A stretch of 64,000 nucleotides of DNA. It comes from Streptomyces sp. GESEQ-4. GTDB taxonomy: Bacteria; Actinomycetota; Actinomycetes; Streptomycetales; Streptomycetaceae. The DNA lies in contig NZ_JAFFSU010000008.1 in assembly GCF_017948455.1 (NCBI RefSeq), positions 281,625 to 345,624 on the forward strand, given 5' to 3'. Positions 7,782 through 16,660 of this stretch are shown here, piece by piece. A program made the position numbers and the translations under genes. The notes under the pieces are model-generated. The model saw only the letters and a list, made by a program, of their open reading frames with translations. It did not search any database and had not been told where the DNA came from. Every line of letters starts with the position of its first letter. Positions within the stretch are counted from its first letter, which is position 1.

Positions 7782-7858
7782 TGCGGGTCCGTCGTGGCTG
7801 GTCGCGCCCGCGCGGCGGAGCCGCATATCGACACAGCCCCGCGCCCCTTTGGGGCGCT
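7782..7858. repeat. 77-bp intergenic repeat element, copy 1, with terminator-like hairpin
   Basis: This 77-bp stretch matches 60590-60666 without gaps, 71 of 77 bases. It contains GCGGCGGAGCCGC (5-bp stem, 3-nt loop) and ends in GCGCCCC-TTT-GGGGCGC (7841-7857). It lies between two convergent genes, 32 bp before the stop of the transketolase gene on the other strand. The hairpin differs from copy 2 only in its loop, so the stem is conserved. A bidirectional terminator is the simplest role. Confidence 0.75.
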
Positions 7859-7889
7859 GCCGAACCGCAGCCGACTTCGCCAAGTCCGC

Positions 7890-8789
7890 TTAGAGGCCCA
7901 TGAACCCCGTGATCCGCTTCCGCAGCGACCCGGCGTCCAGTCCGTGCGCGGCGACATGTTCCTCGAGACTGCCGTAGCGCCGCAGCTCACGGCGGCCGAC
8001 GCCCAGGCCCAGGACACGGTGGGGTACGTCGGCGAGCGCGTCGTTCGCGGCGGCGGTCGACGTGCCCGCGAGGTAGGGCTCGACGAGGACGACATCGGTA
8101 CCGGCGGCCTCCGTGGCCCGGCGCAGCGAGTCCGTGTCGAAGGGCCGTACGGTCGTCGCGTACAGGACGGTCAGGTCGAGGCCCTCGGTGGCGTCCAGCA
8201 CGGCGTCGAGCATCGGCCCCACGGCGACGACGACACCGGAGCGGCCCTCGCGGACGGTGACGAAGCGTGCCCCGTCGACCGGGCGTCCGGCCGCGTTCGA
8301 CTGGACGGACAGCCGGACGTACACCTTGTCGTCACCGGCGCCGACCGCATGCCGCAGCAGTGTCTCGGCCTCGTCGGGATGCCCCGGCACATGGACGGTC
8401 CACCCGTCGAGGGTGTCGAGGAGCGCCACATCGCCGGGCGCCATGTGCGTGTACCCACCGGCCGGCCAGTCGAAGGACGCGGCGGCGCTCACCAGCACCG
8501 CACCGACGTCCTGATGCCCGAGGTCCAGCTTCACCTGCTCGAAGGGTCGTTCCACGAGAAAGCTGGCGAAGGTGTGCACGATCGGCCGCATCCCGGTGAG
8601 CGCCAGGCCCGCGCCCGCCCCGACCAGGAGCTGCTCGCGGATACCGACGTCGATCACCCGGTCGGGATGCCTGCGCCGCACCTCCGCGAAACTGGCCGAG
8701 CCGATCACGGCGAGAACGACCGCGACGCGCGGATCCTCGTCGAGCAGCCGCGAGGCGACGGGAGCGAAACGGTCACGCATGGTGTCCAT
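7890..8789 (-). CDS. Transketolase, C-terminal subunit
   Basis: A 299-residue protein covering the pyrimidine-binding and C-terminal domains of transketolase. Visible are the conserved DVGIREQLLVGAGAGLALTG, HTFASFLVERPFEQVKLDLG, and the C-terminal Rossmann-like part (GVVVAVGPMLDAVLDATEG, DVVLVEPYLAGT). It should pair with the upstream N-terminal subunit to bind thiamine diphosphate and move ketol groups between sugars. The start at 8789 has GAAGGG about 10 nt upstream. Such split enzymes are often linked to secondary metabolism or pentose use; the real substrates are unknown. Confidence 0.9.
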   Translation of the reverse strand: MDTMRDRFAPVASRLLDEDPRVAVVLAVIGSASFAEVRRRHPDRVIDVGIREQLLVGAGAGLALTGMRPIVHTFASFLVERPFEQVKLDLGHQDVGAVLVSAAASFDWPAGGYTHMAPGDVALLDTLDGWTVHVPGHPDEAETLLRHAVGAGDDKVYVRLSVQSNAAGRPVDGARFVTVREGRSGVVVAVGPMLDAVLDATEGLDLTVLYATTVRPFDTDSLRRATEAAGTDVVLVEPYLAGTSTAAANDALADVPHRVLGLGVGRRELRRYGSLEEHVAAHGLDAGSLRKRITGFMGL

Positions 8790-8874
8790 GGAGTTCGAGC
8801 CCTTCTGTTGAGTCCGGAGTGGGGCGTGAGTTCGGCGGGGGCGTGCGTTCGGAGCGGGCGTGTGCGGGTGGCGC

Positions 8875-9582
8875 TCAGGCGTACGCCGGCTCGACGCGGG
8901 CCACGACCACGTGCGGGCGACCCGGGTGCGGGGTGGTGCAGGCGGTGTACAGCGCCTCGTGGTCGCGTCCGTCGACCGTGACCGCCGACCAACCCGCGAC
9001 CTCGAAACGGGCGGCGATCCCGCCGGGCCGCGCGTAGGTGGCGGACGCGTTGTCGATGACGACGGTGTGGAGCCGCTCCAGACCGGCCGGTCCGGCGAAG
9101 GCGATCGCCTCGTGATTGCTGCCCTCGTCCAGCTCGGCGTCGCCGACAAGCGTCCAGACCCGCGGCTCGTCGAGCCCCTGCGCGCGCAGCCCCAGCGCTG
9201 TACCGACGGCGATCGGCAGCCCGTGCCCCAGCGAACCGCTGCCGATCTCCGCCCCCGGCACGAGCACCCGGTCGGGGTGATGGCCGAGCGGGGAGTCGTA
9301 CGAGCCGAAGCCCGGCAGCCAGTCCACGGGCACGAAGCCCTTCGCGGCCAGGACCGCGTAGTACGCCATTGGCCCGTGCCCCTTGGACAGCAGGAACCGG
9401 TCCCTCTCCGGGTCCTCCATCAGCTCCGGGCGCACCCGCAGCACCCGGTCGTAGAGCACCCACAGCGCATCCAGTGTGGACGTCGCCGCAGGTCCGTGCT
9501 TCTCGTCGCCCGACATCAGGCTCATGAGCCGGGGCAGGTCCGCGTAGCCGTACGTACGCCTGTCTTCCTCGGTGGTCGTCAT
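8875..9582 (-). CDS. Transketolase, N-terminal (TPP-binding) subunit
   Basis: A 235-residue thiamine-diphosphate-binding half of transketolase. LLSKGHGPMAYYAVLA, IGSGSLGHGLPIAVG and the cofactor motif starting VGDAELDEGSNHEA and ending VIDNASATY are present. The GDG signature reads GDA here. The ATG at 9582 is chosen because sequence further upstream lacks transketolase similarity. It lies 85 bp upstream of the C-terminal subunit on the same strand, so the two are probably one operon read away from the tRNA. An ORF continuing through to 9774 is an extension into promoter DNA. Confidence 0.88.
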   Translation of the reverse strand: MTTTEEDRRTYGYADLPRLMSLMSGDEKHGPAATSTLDALWVLYDRVLRVRPELMEDPERDRFLLSKGHGPMAYYAVLAAKGFVPVDWLPGFGSYDSPLGHHPDRVLVPGAEIGSGSLGHGLPIAVGTALGLRAQGLDEPRVWTLVGDAELDEGSNHEAIAFAGPAGLERLHTVVIDNASATYARPGGIAARFEVAGWSAVTVDGRDHEALYTACTTPHPGRPHVVVARVEPAYA

Positions 9583-9731
9583 GCCGACGATCGTGCAACC
9601 TCGACCAAACTTGAGGTCAAATGCGGCCCTGTGCGAGGCGCCCCGGATAAACGAGTGCGCGACCATCTGTCCAAGTGCGGTATTGTTTCCATGCGCGTTC
9701 GGCCACGGGAAATCCCAGGTCAGACGGGCAC

Positions 9732-9805
<74 letters not shown>

Positions 9806-9811
9806 CGGTGT

Positions 9812-9850
9812 GAAGGGTCTTCGCAGGCGAGAGCCTGTGGGGGCCCTTTT
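9812..9850 (+). terminator. Terminator of the tRNA gene
   Basis: An inner hairpin CAGGC-GAGA-GCCTG (9824-9837) sits inside an outer AAGGG/CCCTT pairing (9813-9817 with 9844-9848) and is followed by TTTT. It starts seven bases after the tRNA, which fits a factor-independent terminator. Confidence 0.7.
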
Positions 9851-10054
9851 CGTGTGGGTCGTTTCCGGCGTCGGGGCTGAGCATGCCGCTCATCGGCACC
9901 TTTACTCGGAGGCCGGCGAAGGTGCCGCTACGCGCTGCTGACCAACCTCGCCCCGGTCTCTGCCTGGTCGGCCTGCAGGGCGCCCGACCAGACCCTGGTA
10001 CCTGGATCCATCCACCCTCATCTGCGAAGTACGGGACGAGTCGGAGAATCCGGT

Positions 10055-10762
10055 TCAGCGGTGGGCGTCTTGGCCGACGGGGCGGATGAGGATCTCGTTG
10101 ACGTCGACGGTGGCCGGTTGGGTTACGGCATAAAGGACCGCGCGGGCGATGTCGCCGGGTTCGAGTTTCGGGTCGTGGGCGCGTTCGGACGGGATGCCGC
10201 CGGTGTCGACCAGGCCGGGCTGGACAAGGGTGACGCGGACGCCGGTGCCGACGCACTCGGCGCGGATGTTCTGGGCGAGGCCGTTGACCGCCCATTTCGT
10301 GGCGGAGTAGAGGTTGCCCGGTCGTACCCCCCGGCCGGCGGCCGATCCGGTGAATACGAGGTGACCGCCGGAGGCGACCAGGGCGGGCAGCGCGGCACGT
10401 GCCGTCAGAGCAGGTCCGTAGACGTTGGCGAGCACCATGTCCCGCCACTGGTCGGGCGGTGCGCCCCGGGTGCCGAGGAAGCTCGTGACCACACTGGAGC
10501 CGGCGTTGGCGAAGGCAACGTCCAGTCGGCCCCAGGTGTCCTGGACCTGGCGGACGAGTCCGCTGACCTGGTCCCAGTCGGTGACGTCGCAGGCAACCGG
10601 CAGGACTCTGTCGGGGCCGCCCAGCTGTGCGGCAAGTTCGGTCACGGAGTGGTGGGTTCGCGCGGCGAGGACCACGCGGTATCCGGAGTCGGCTGCCAGT
10701 CGGGCGGTGGCGGCCCCGATGCCTCGGGAGGCTCCGGTGATCAGGAAGACGGGATCGTTCAT
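10055..10762 (-). CDS. SDR-family oxidoreductase, probably DasR-controlled
   Basis: A 235-residue classical short-chain dehydrogenase: NAD(P) motif TGASRGIGAATA near the N-terminus, NAG motif in FANAGSSV, catalytic Ser and YSATK (Y-x-x-x-K). The substrate is unknown. I choose the ATG at 10762, because TAATCT (10770-10775, minus strand) stands 7 nt before it like the -10 box of a leaderless message; an ATG at 10780 or GTG at 10783 would add 6-7 residues. A near-consensus DasR operator sits at 10791-10806, over the expected -35. The neighbouring genes appear truncated, so this gene may have been brought in with its promoter. Confidence 0.88.
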   Translation of the reverse strand: MNDPVFLITGASRGIGAATARLAADSGYRVVLAARTHHSVTELAAQLGGPDRVLPVACDVTDWDQVSGLVRQVQDTWGRLDVAFANAGSSVVTSFLGTRGAPPDQWRDMVLANVYGPALTARAALPALVASGGHLVFTGSAAGRGVRPGNLYSATKWAVNGLAQNIRAECVGTGVRVTLVQPGLVDTGGIPSERAHDPKLEPGDIARAVLYAVTQPATVDVNEILIRPVGQDAHR

Positions 10763-10790
10763 GCACGTCAGATTACTCATCACGGACGCA

Positions 10791-10806
10791 ACCGGTCTAG
10801 ACCACT
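10791..10806 (-). promoter_or_regulatory. DasR-responsive element (dre)
   Basis: ACCGGTCTAGACCACT differs from the published dre consensus ACTGGTCTAGACCACT at one of 16 positions and has a perfect GGTCTAGACC core. DasR is the GntR-family regulator of N-acetylglucosamine use and development. The site lies 29-44 bp upstream of the chosen SDR start, where bound DasR should block RNA polymerase. Confidence 0.75.
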
Positions 10807-10868
10807 GTGCTAAGTTTTGCCACCTGCCAGCGAAGGGGAAATCCGTGGACTTCGCGGCCCCGAAGTCG

Positions 10869-11222
10869 TCACGGAGTCGTCTGGTCCAACAGCAGCAGGG
10901 TGGAGTGGTGACGCGGCAGCCCGTGCTCCGTGTTCCCCGGCCAGTAGGTGCCGATCTTCACCCCGGCGTGCGTCGCGGACGCGGATGGCTTGAGCGTGAA
11001 CTGGTTGCGCGGATCCGATCCGTGCACGGCCAGACTGGGAAAGACCGTGCCGTCCACCGTGGCGGCGAAGGCGGCCTGGGCCGCTTCCAGAGCCAGCTCC
11101 TCGTCCACGAGCGCGGCGGTCTGTTCCTCGGTGATGTGCAGCAGGCCGCGCGCGGTCGGTGGGCGGGCCGGGCCGGAGGAGGCAGCGGACACTGGGTCGG
11201 CGGTCGATCCGGTGGCAGTCAT
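10869..11222 (-). pseudogene. Truncated ornithine cyclodeaminase-family gene (EutC-like)
   Basis: The 117 residues match only the N-terminal third of ornithine cyclodeaminase/mu-crystallin proteins, nearest the ectoine-utilisation EutC type: LHITEEQTAALVDEELALEA, FPSLAVHGSDPRNQFTLKPS and GVKIGTYWPGNTEHGLPRHH. It stops abruptly after LLLLDQTTP, where relatives (about 330 aa) continue into the NAD-binding domain. That domain is absent downstream, where a dre site and the SDR gene begin. The gene starts 9 nt after the YheO-like regulator stop, with AAAGGG in front, so it was once the next gene of that operon. Confidence 0.75.
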
Positions 11223-11231
11223 CAGGGCCCT

Positions 11232-11921
11232 TTACTTGGTGTAGTTGTAGACGGTCGCTCGGGACACGCCGAGCAGGTCGGCGATGGTCTGCGCTGCGTC
11301 GCGCGAGTCGAAGTAGCCGTCTTGGTGGAGCTGTCGCACCAGCGCCTTCTTGTCCTCCCGGCTCAGCGACCGGGGGGTGGCGGCGCGCTCCGCGGCCAGT
11401 GCCTCCACCGCCTGGCGCAGCTCGCGCGCGTTGCGGGCCCGCAGCGTCTCCAGAGGCTGGTCAGGGTGCTCGGTGTCCGTGGCCACCAGGTTCGACAACG
11501 CCAGCGTCATCGGTGACAGGACGGACACGTCGAGGTTCAGGCAGAGAGCCGCGATGTATTCGCCCGCGGTGTTCTTGATGCCGATGGATGTGCTCTTCAC
11601 CGGGCGGCCATCGGGAAACTGGTTGGGGTAGTTCTGGATGACGCTCGGGTAGTCGGGGTCCTCGATGCGGGCGAGGCCCAACTCCGTGACGGAGTCCCCG
11701 ATCTTGCGGCCCGAGAGGTTGTTCTCGATCGCCCGGATCGCATGCTGCGGATCGCGCAGATCATGCAGAACCACCTCGCACAGACCCGGGAACATGCGGC
11801 CCAGCACGACCGCGATCTTCAGGACCCTCACGCCCTTGTCCAGTTCGTGCGCGCCGTGGGTTCGTTGAAGTGGCGCGGGCGGGCTACTTCGCCGATGTCT
11901 GGCCGCGGTTCGCCAACGCAT
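11232..11921 (-). CDS. YheO/DauR-like regulator, PAS plus helix-turn-helix
   Basis: From residue about 35 this is a typical YheO-like PAS domain (LGRMFPGLCEVVLHDLRDP, NNLSGRKIGDSVTELGL, STSIGIKNTAGEYIAALCLN) followed by a C-terminal DauR-type helix-turn-helix (DGYFDSRDAAQTIADLLGVS, ending ATVYNYTK). Such proteins regulate amino-acid catabolism, which suits the following cyclodeaminase remnant. The N-terminus is doubtful: from ATG 11921 it begins MRWRTAARHRRSSPPAPLQR, unlike relatives, whose similarity begins near HELDKGVRVLK (about 11840). A GTG near 11832 or an ATG at 12071 are alternatives. The original 5' end may have been lost. Confidence 0.65.
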   Translation of the reverse strand: MRWRTAARHRRSSPPAPLQRTHGAHELDKGVRVLKIAVVLGRMFPGLCEVVLHDLRDPQHAIRAIENNLSGRKIGDSVTELGLARIEDPDYPSVIQNYPNQFPDGRPVKSTSIGIKNTAGEYIAALCLNLDVSVLSPMTLALSNLVATDTEHPDQPLETLRARNARELRQAVEALAAERAATPRSLSREDKKALVRQLHQDGYFDSRDAAQTIADLLGVSRATVYNYTK

Positions 11922-12521
11922 ACGTGTGAAGGATTTCGGGCCACTGAGGCGGCTGGGGCGCCCTGCGCCCGTAACCACCGCCCCGAGCTTACCGACAAAT
12001 TGCGCCGAATCGGCCCCGAGTGCGGCCCAGTTGGTACTGCGTCCACGCCTCCGGATTGCCGGTCCAGGCACCCCGGAGGCATCCCGTCATCACAGGTCAG
12101 AGGGCATGACCTCGTCGGCGAGGCGGGCGTAGTAGGTGAACGAGATGTGGATCAAACTTCAAAGGTTAAGCACAAATTACACACGTACCCCTCTCCGGAC
12201 GGGGTTCGATGGTCTAGATTGACCTTGCTTCACATGCGGGACACGAGCCGACAAATGACGATCTATAGGTCTGCCGCTATGGACCCGAGAGGGACTTTGG
12301 GTGCGGGGAGCATCCGGGGGTTCCGCGGGGCGGATTGATCACGTAGCGCGGCAGTGACCGGAATGTCATGCGCGGGGCTGGAGCCGCCCGCGAGGAGGGA
12401 ACAGCGCGGCGGGGGGCGGGGGGCCTCCCGAGGGGAGGAAGCATGCGGGAGGCGGGGGCCTCCCGGGGGGAGGGACGGTGTTTGGCGACCACGTCGTATC
12501 ACTGGGGACCGGGGGGGTTCT
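11922..12521. other. 600-bp non-coding stretch with gene scraps and the polysaccharide promoter region
   Basis: No complete gene is visible. Two short protein-like tails suggest debris: on the plus strand a frame ending VEVARAGYFADVWPRFANAYV with TGA at about 11929 (starting inside the regulator gene), and on the minus strand a frame ending IHISFTYYARLADEVMPSDL at about 12088. From 12150 the DNA becomes AT-richer (CAAACTTCAAAGGTTAAGCA, TCTAGATTGACC), a likely promoter region for the polysaccharide operon; a half dre-like TGGTCTAGA is at 12212-12220. The G-rich leader with two hairpins follows. Confidence 0.5.
12419..12473 (+). repeat. Duplicated GC hairpins in the leader of the polysaccharide operon
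   Basis: Two copies of a short hairpin, CCTCCC-GAG-GGGAGG (12424-12438) and CCTCCC-GGG-GGGAGG (12459-12473), each preceded by a run of G, lie 35 bp apart and about 50-95 nt before the first gene. CCTCC is complementary to Shine-Dalgarno sequence, so the RNA could sequester a ribosome site or act in attenuation. Confidence 0.6.
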
Positions 12522-14000
12522 GTGCGACAGGGGGGATTGATCGACCCGTTTTCGTCGGCGCGGGGAGGTCTGGCGAGTGAGGCCATCAGCCAGCCGGCGA
12601 CCGAATGGGAACAGCGCTACCGCCGGGCCGTGATCACCAGCGACACGGTGGCCACCGCCCTGGTGGTAGCGGCGATAGGCAACTTCTTCGGGGTCCGGGA
12701 CGCGGCCGACTGGCACGAGAAATGGGGGATTCTCGCCTTCGGCACGGAGCTGCTGGTGCTGGGAGCGTTGGCGGTGAGCCGGTCGTGGGCTCCGGCCGTG
12801 CTCGGCCAGGGTGCCGAGGAATTCCGCCGGCTCGGACGCGCGCTGTTCGCGGCGACCGTCGTACTGGCACTCGGCGGGATAGCCCTCACCTCACGCAACA
12901 TCAAGCTCTGGATCTTCGTCGCGATCCCCGCGATCGCGCTCGTCACCATGACCGCCCGGTATCTGCTCCGTATACGGCTGCACAGACAGCGGAACGAAGG
13001 ACGGTGCCTGAGACCGGTGCTCGCTGCCGGGAGCCCGGACACCGTGCGCGACCTCATCAATCGAACCCGCAAATTCCCGCACCTCGGCTGGCGGGTGGAG
13101 GCGGTGTGCACGACGGACGGTCGCGGGCTCGACGGTGACCACGTGGACGGAGTGCGGGTCGTCGGCCGACTGGCGGACGTCGCCAAGCACGTCCGCCACG
13201 ACGGCTACCGGGTCGTCGCGGTCACACCGGACCCGTACTGGACACCGCACCGGCTGCAGCGGCTGGCCTGGAACCTCGAGGGCAGCGACGCCGAGATGAT
13301 CGTGGCCCCCGTGCTGATGGAGGTGGCAGGACCGCGGCTGCATGTCGACGCGGTGCTCGGAATACCGCTGCTGCGGGTCAGCATGCCGACCTTCACCGGG
13401 GGGCGGCGGGCGGTCAAGGAGGTCGCCGACCGGATGGGCGCGGCGGTGCTGCTGGTGCTGTTCGCGCCGCTGATGGTGCTGGTCGGACTGCTCGTGGTGG
13501 CGGACAGCCGGGGCGGGGTGTTCTACCGCCAGCGCAGGGTCGGCAAGGACGGCCGCGAGTTCACGATGTTCAAGTTCCGCACCATGGTCGCCGGGGCGCA
13601 CGGAGCCCGTGCCGCGCTGGCCGACCTCAACGAGGGTGCGGGGCTGCTGTTCAAGCTTCGCCGGGATCCGCGGGTGACCCGGGTGGGGGCGGTGCTGCGC
13701 CGGTACTCGATCGACGAGCTCCCGCAGCTCTTCAACGTGCTCTCCGGGTCGATGTCGCTCGTCGGTCCGCGGCCTCCGCTGCCGGAGGAGTGCGCCGCGT
13801 ACGGCCCGGACATCCGGCGGCGGCTGCTGGTCAAGCCCGGGCTCACCGGCCTGTGGCAGATCAGCGGACGCAGCGACCTGCCGTGGGAGGAGGCGGTCCG
13901 CCTCGACCTGCGGTACGTGGAGGACTGGTCGCTCGCCCTCGACGCGGTGATCTTGTGGAAGACGCTACGCGCGGTGCTTCACGGGCAGGGGGCCTACTGA
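12522..14000 (+). CDS. Polyprenyl-phosphate sugar-1-phosphate transferase (WcaJ/WbaP type)
   Basis: A 492-residue membrane protein that should start repeat-unit synthesis by moving a sugar-1-phosphate from a nucleotide sugar to undecaprenyl phosphate. Four to five N-terminal membrane segments (from about VAAIGNFFGV), a central Rossmann-like CoA-binding fold (residues 165-270) and a C-terminal bacterial sugar transferase domain with KFRTM, YSIDELPQLFNVLSGSMSLV, GPRPP and GLTGLWQISGRSD are visible. The GTG at 12522 is my choice because relatives start shortly before the EQRYRRAVITSDTVATALV block. It opens a 21-gene run; the next gene follows after 73 bp, the largest gap in the run. Confidence 0.92.
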   Translation: MRQGGLIDPFSSARGGLASEAISQPATEWEQRYRRAVITSDTVATALVVAAIGNFFGVRDAADWHEKWGILAFGTELLVLGALAVSRSWAPAVLGQGAEEFRRLGRALFAATVVLALGGIALTSRNIKLWIFVAIPAIALVTMTARYLLRIRLHRQRNEGRCLRPVLAAGSPDTVRDLINRTRKFPHLGWRVEAVCTTDGRGLDGDHVDGVRVVGRLADVAKHVRHDGYRVVAVTPDPYWTPHRLQRLAWNLEGSDAEMIVAPVLMEVAGPRLHVDAVLGIPLLRVSMPTFTGGRRAVKEVADRMGAAVLLVLFAPLMVLVGLLVVADSRGGVFYRQRRVGKDGREFTMFKFRTMVAGAHGARAALADLNEGAGLLFKLRRDPRVTRVGAVLRRYSIDELPQLFNVLSGSMSLVGPRPPLPEECAAYGPDIRRRLLVKPGLTGLWQISGRSDLPWEEAVRLDLRYVEDWSLALDAVILWKTLRAVLHGQGAY

Positions 14001-14073
14001 TGCGCGAGGGGTGTCGTTCGGTGCGTGCGCGGACCGCAGGCCACATGGGCCTGCGTGGGGGGAAGGACGAATC

Positions 14074-15379
<1,306 letters not shown>

Positions 15380-15390
<11 letters not shown>

Positions 15391-16660
15391 CACATCGTTC
15401 GATGACACAGCCCGCGGCGACGGGTCGAAGCGACGCGCGTTGATCCTGGTGGAGAACCTGTCGGTGCCGTTCGACCGGCGGGTGTGGCAGGAGTGCACGA
15501 CACTGCGCGACGCGGGCTGGGAAGTGCACGTCATCTGTCCCCGCGGGGAGAAGCGCGACACGGAGCCGGAGGCCGTGATCGACGGGGTGCGGATCCACCG
15601 CTACCCGTTGCGCGCGGCCACCGGAGGACCGGCCGGCTACCTCAAGGAGTACGGAACGGCGCTCTGGCACACGGCCCGGCTGGCCCGCAAGGTCGGCCCG
15701 GTCGACGTGGTCCACGCCTGCAACCCGCCGGACCTGCTGTTCCTGCCCGCGCTGTGGCTGAAGCGGCGCGGCGCGCGGTTCGTCTTCGACCAGCACGACC
15801 TGGTACCCGAGTTGTACCTCTCCCGGTTCGACCGCGGCGAAGACCTGCTCTACCGCGCCGTGTGCGCGCTGGAACGGCGGACCTACCGGGCCGCGGACAT
15901 CGTCCTCGCCACGAACGAGAGCTACCGGGACGTCGCGATACGCCGCGGCGGCCGGCGTCCTGAGGACGTGTTCGTGGTGCGCAGCGCGCCCGCGATCGAG
16001 CGGTTCCAACCGGTGCCGCCCGAACCGGAGTTGAAGCGCGGCAAGCCTCATCTGCTGTGCTACCTCGGCGTCATGGGCCCTCAGGACGGCGTCGACTACG
16101 CCCTGCGGGCCCTCGCGAAACTGCGCGACGAGCTCGGGCGGACCGACTGGCACGCGGTGTTCGTCGGCTCCGGCGACGCCTTCGACGCGATGGTGGAGCT
16201 GTCCCGGCAGCTCGGGCTCTCCGAACAGGTGCAGTTCACCGGGCGCATACCGGACGCCGACCTGGTGCGCTACCTGTCCACCGCGGACGTGTGCCTTTCC
16301 CCCGACCCGCGCAATCCGCTCAACGACGTGTCGACCATGAACAAGGTCCTGGAGTACATGGCGATGGGCCGGCCGATCGTCTCCTTCGACCTGAAGGAGG
16401 CGCGCGTCTCCGCCGATGACGCCGCCGTCTACGCGTCCGCCAACGACGAGGCCGAGTTCGCCAAGCTCATCACGCTGCTCCTGGACGACCCGGAGAAGCG
16501 GGCCCGGATGGGCGAGATCGGCCAGGAGCGGATCAGCGGGCCGCTCTCCTGGCGGAACTCGCAGGCGTCGCTGCTCGCCGCCTACGCCGCTGCCTGCCGT
16601 GACCACGCTCCGGTGTCGGCGGGCAACCCGGTCCGGACGGGGAGGAGGCCGCGCCGATGA
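15380..16660 (+). CDS. Family 4 glycosyltransferase
   Basis: A 426-residue GT-B retaining glycosyltransferase. The N-terminal domain shows ILVENLSVPFDRRVWQE and VHACNPPDLLFLPALW; the C-terminal donor-binding domain shows YLGVMGPQDGVDYALRAL, FTGRIPDADLVRYLSTADV, SPDPRNPLNDVSTMNKVLEY and a Glu-rich KEARVSADDAAVYAS. It should add one sugar to the lipid-linked repeat at the inner membrane face; donor and acceptor are unknown. The TTG start at 15380 overlaps the previous gene by 11 nt with only a weak ribosome site, so it probably relies on coupling to the TTA-containing dehydrogenase gene. Confidence 0.9.

Noticed and set aside
12207..12222. Second DasR-like site (TGGTCTAGATTGACC)
   Set aside because: Only the left half matches the dre consensus (about 9 of 16 positions); the right half does not.
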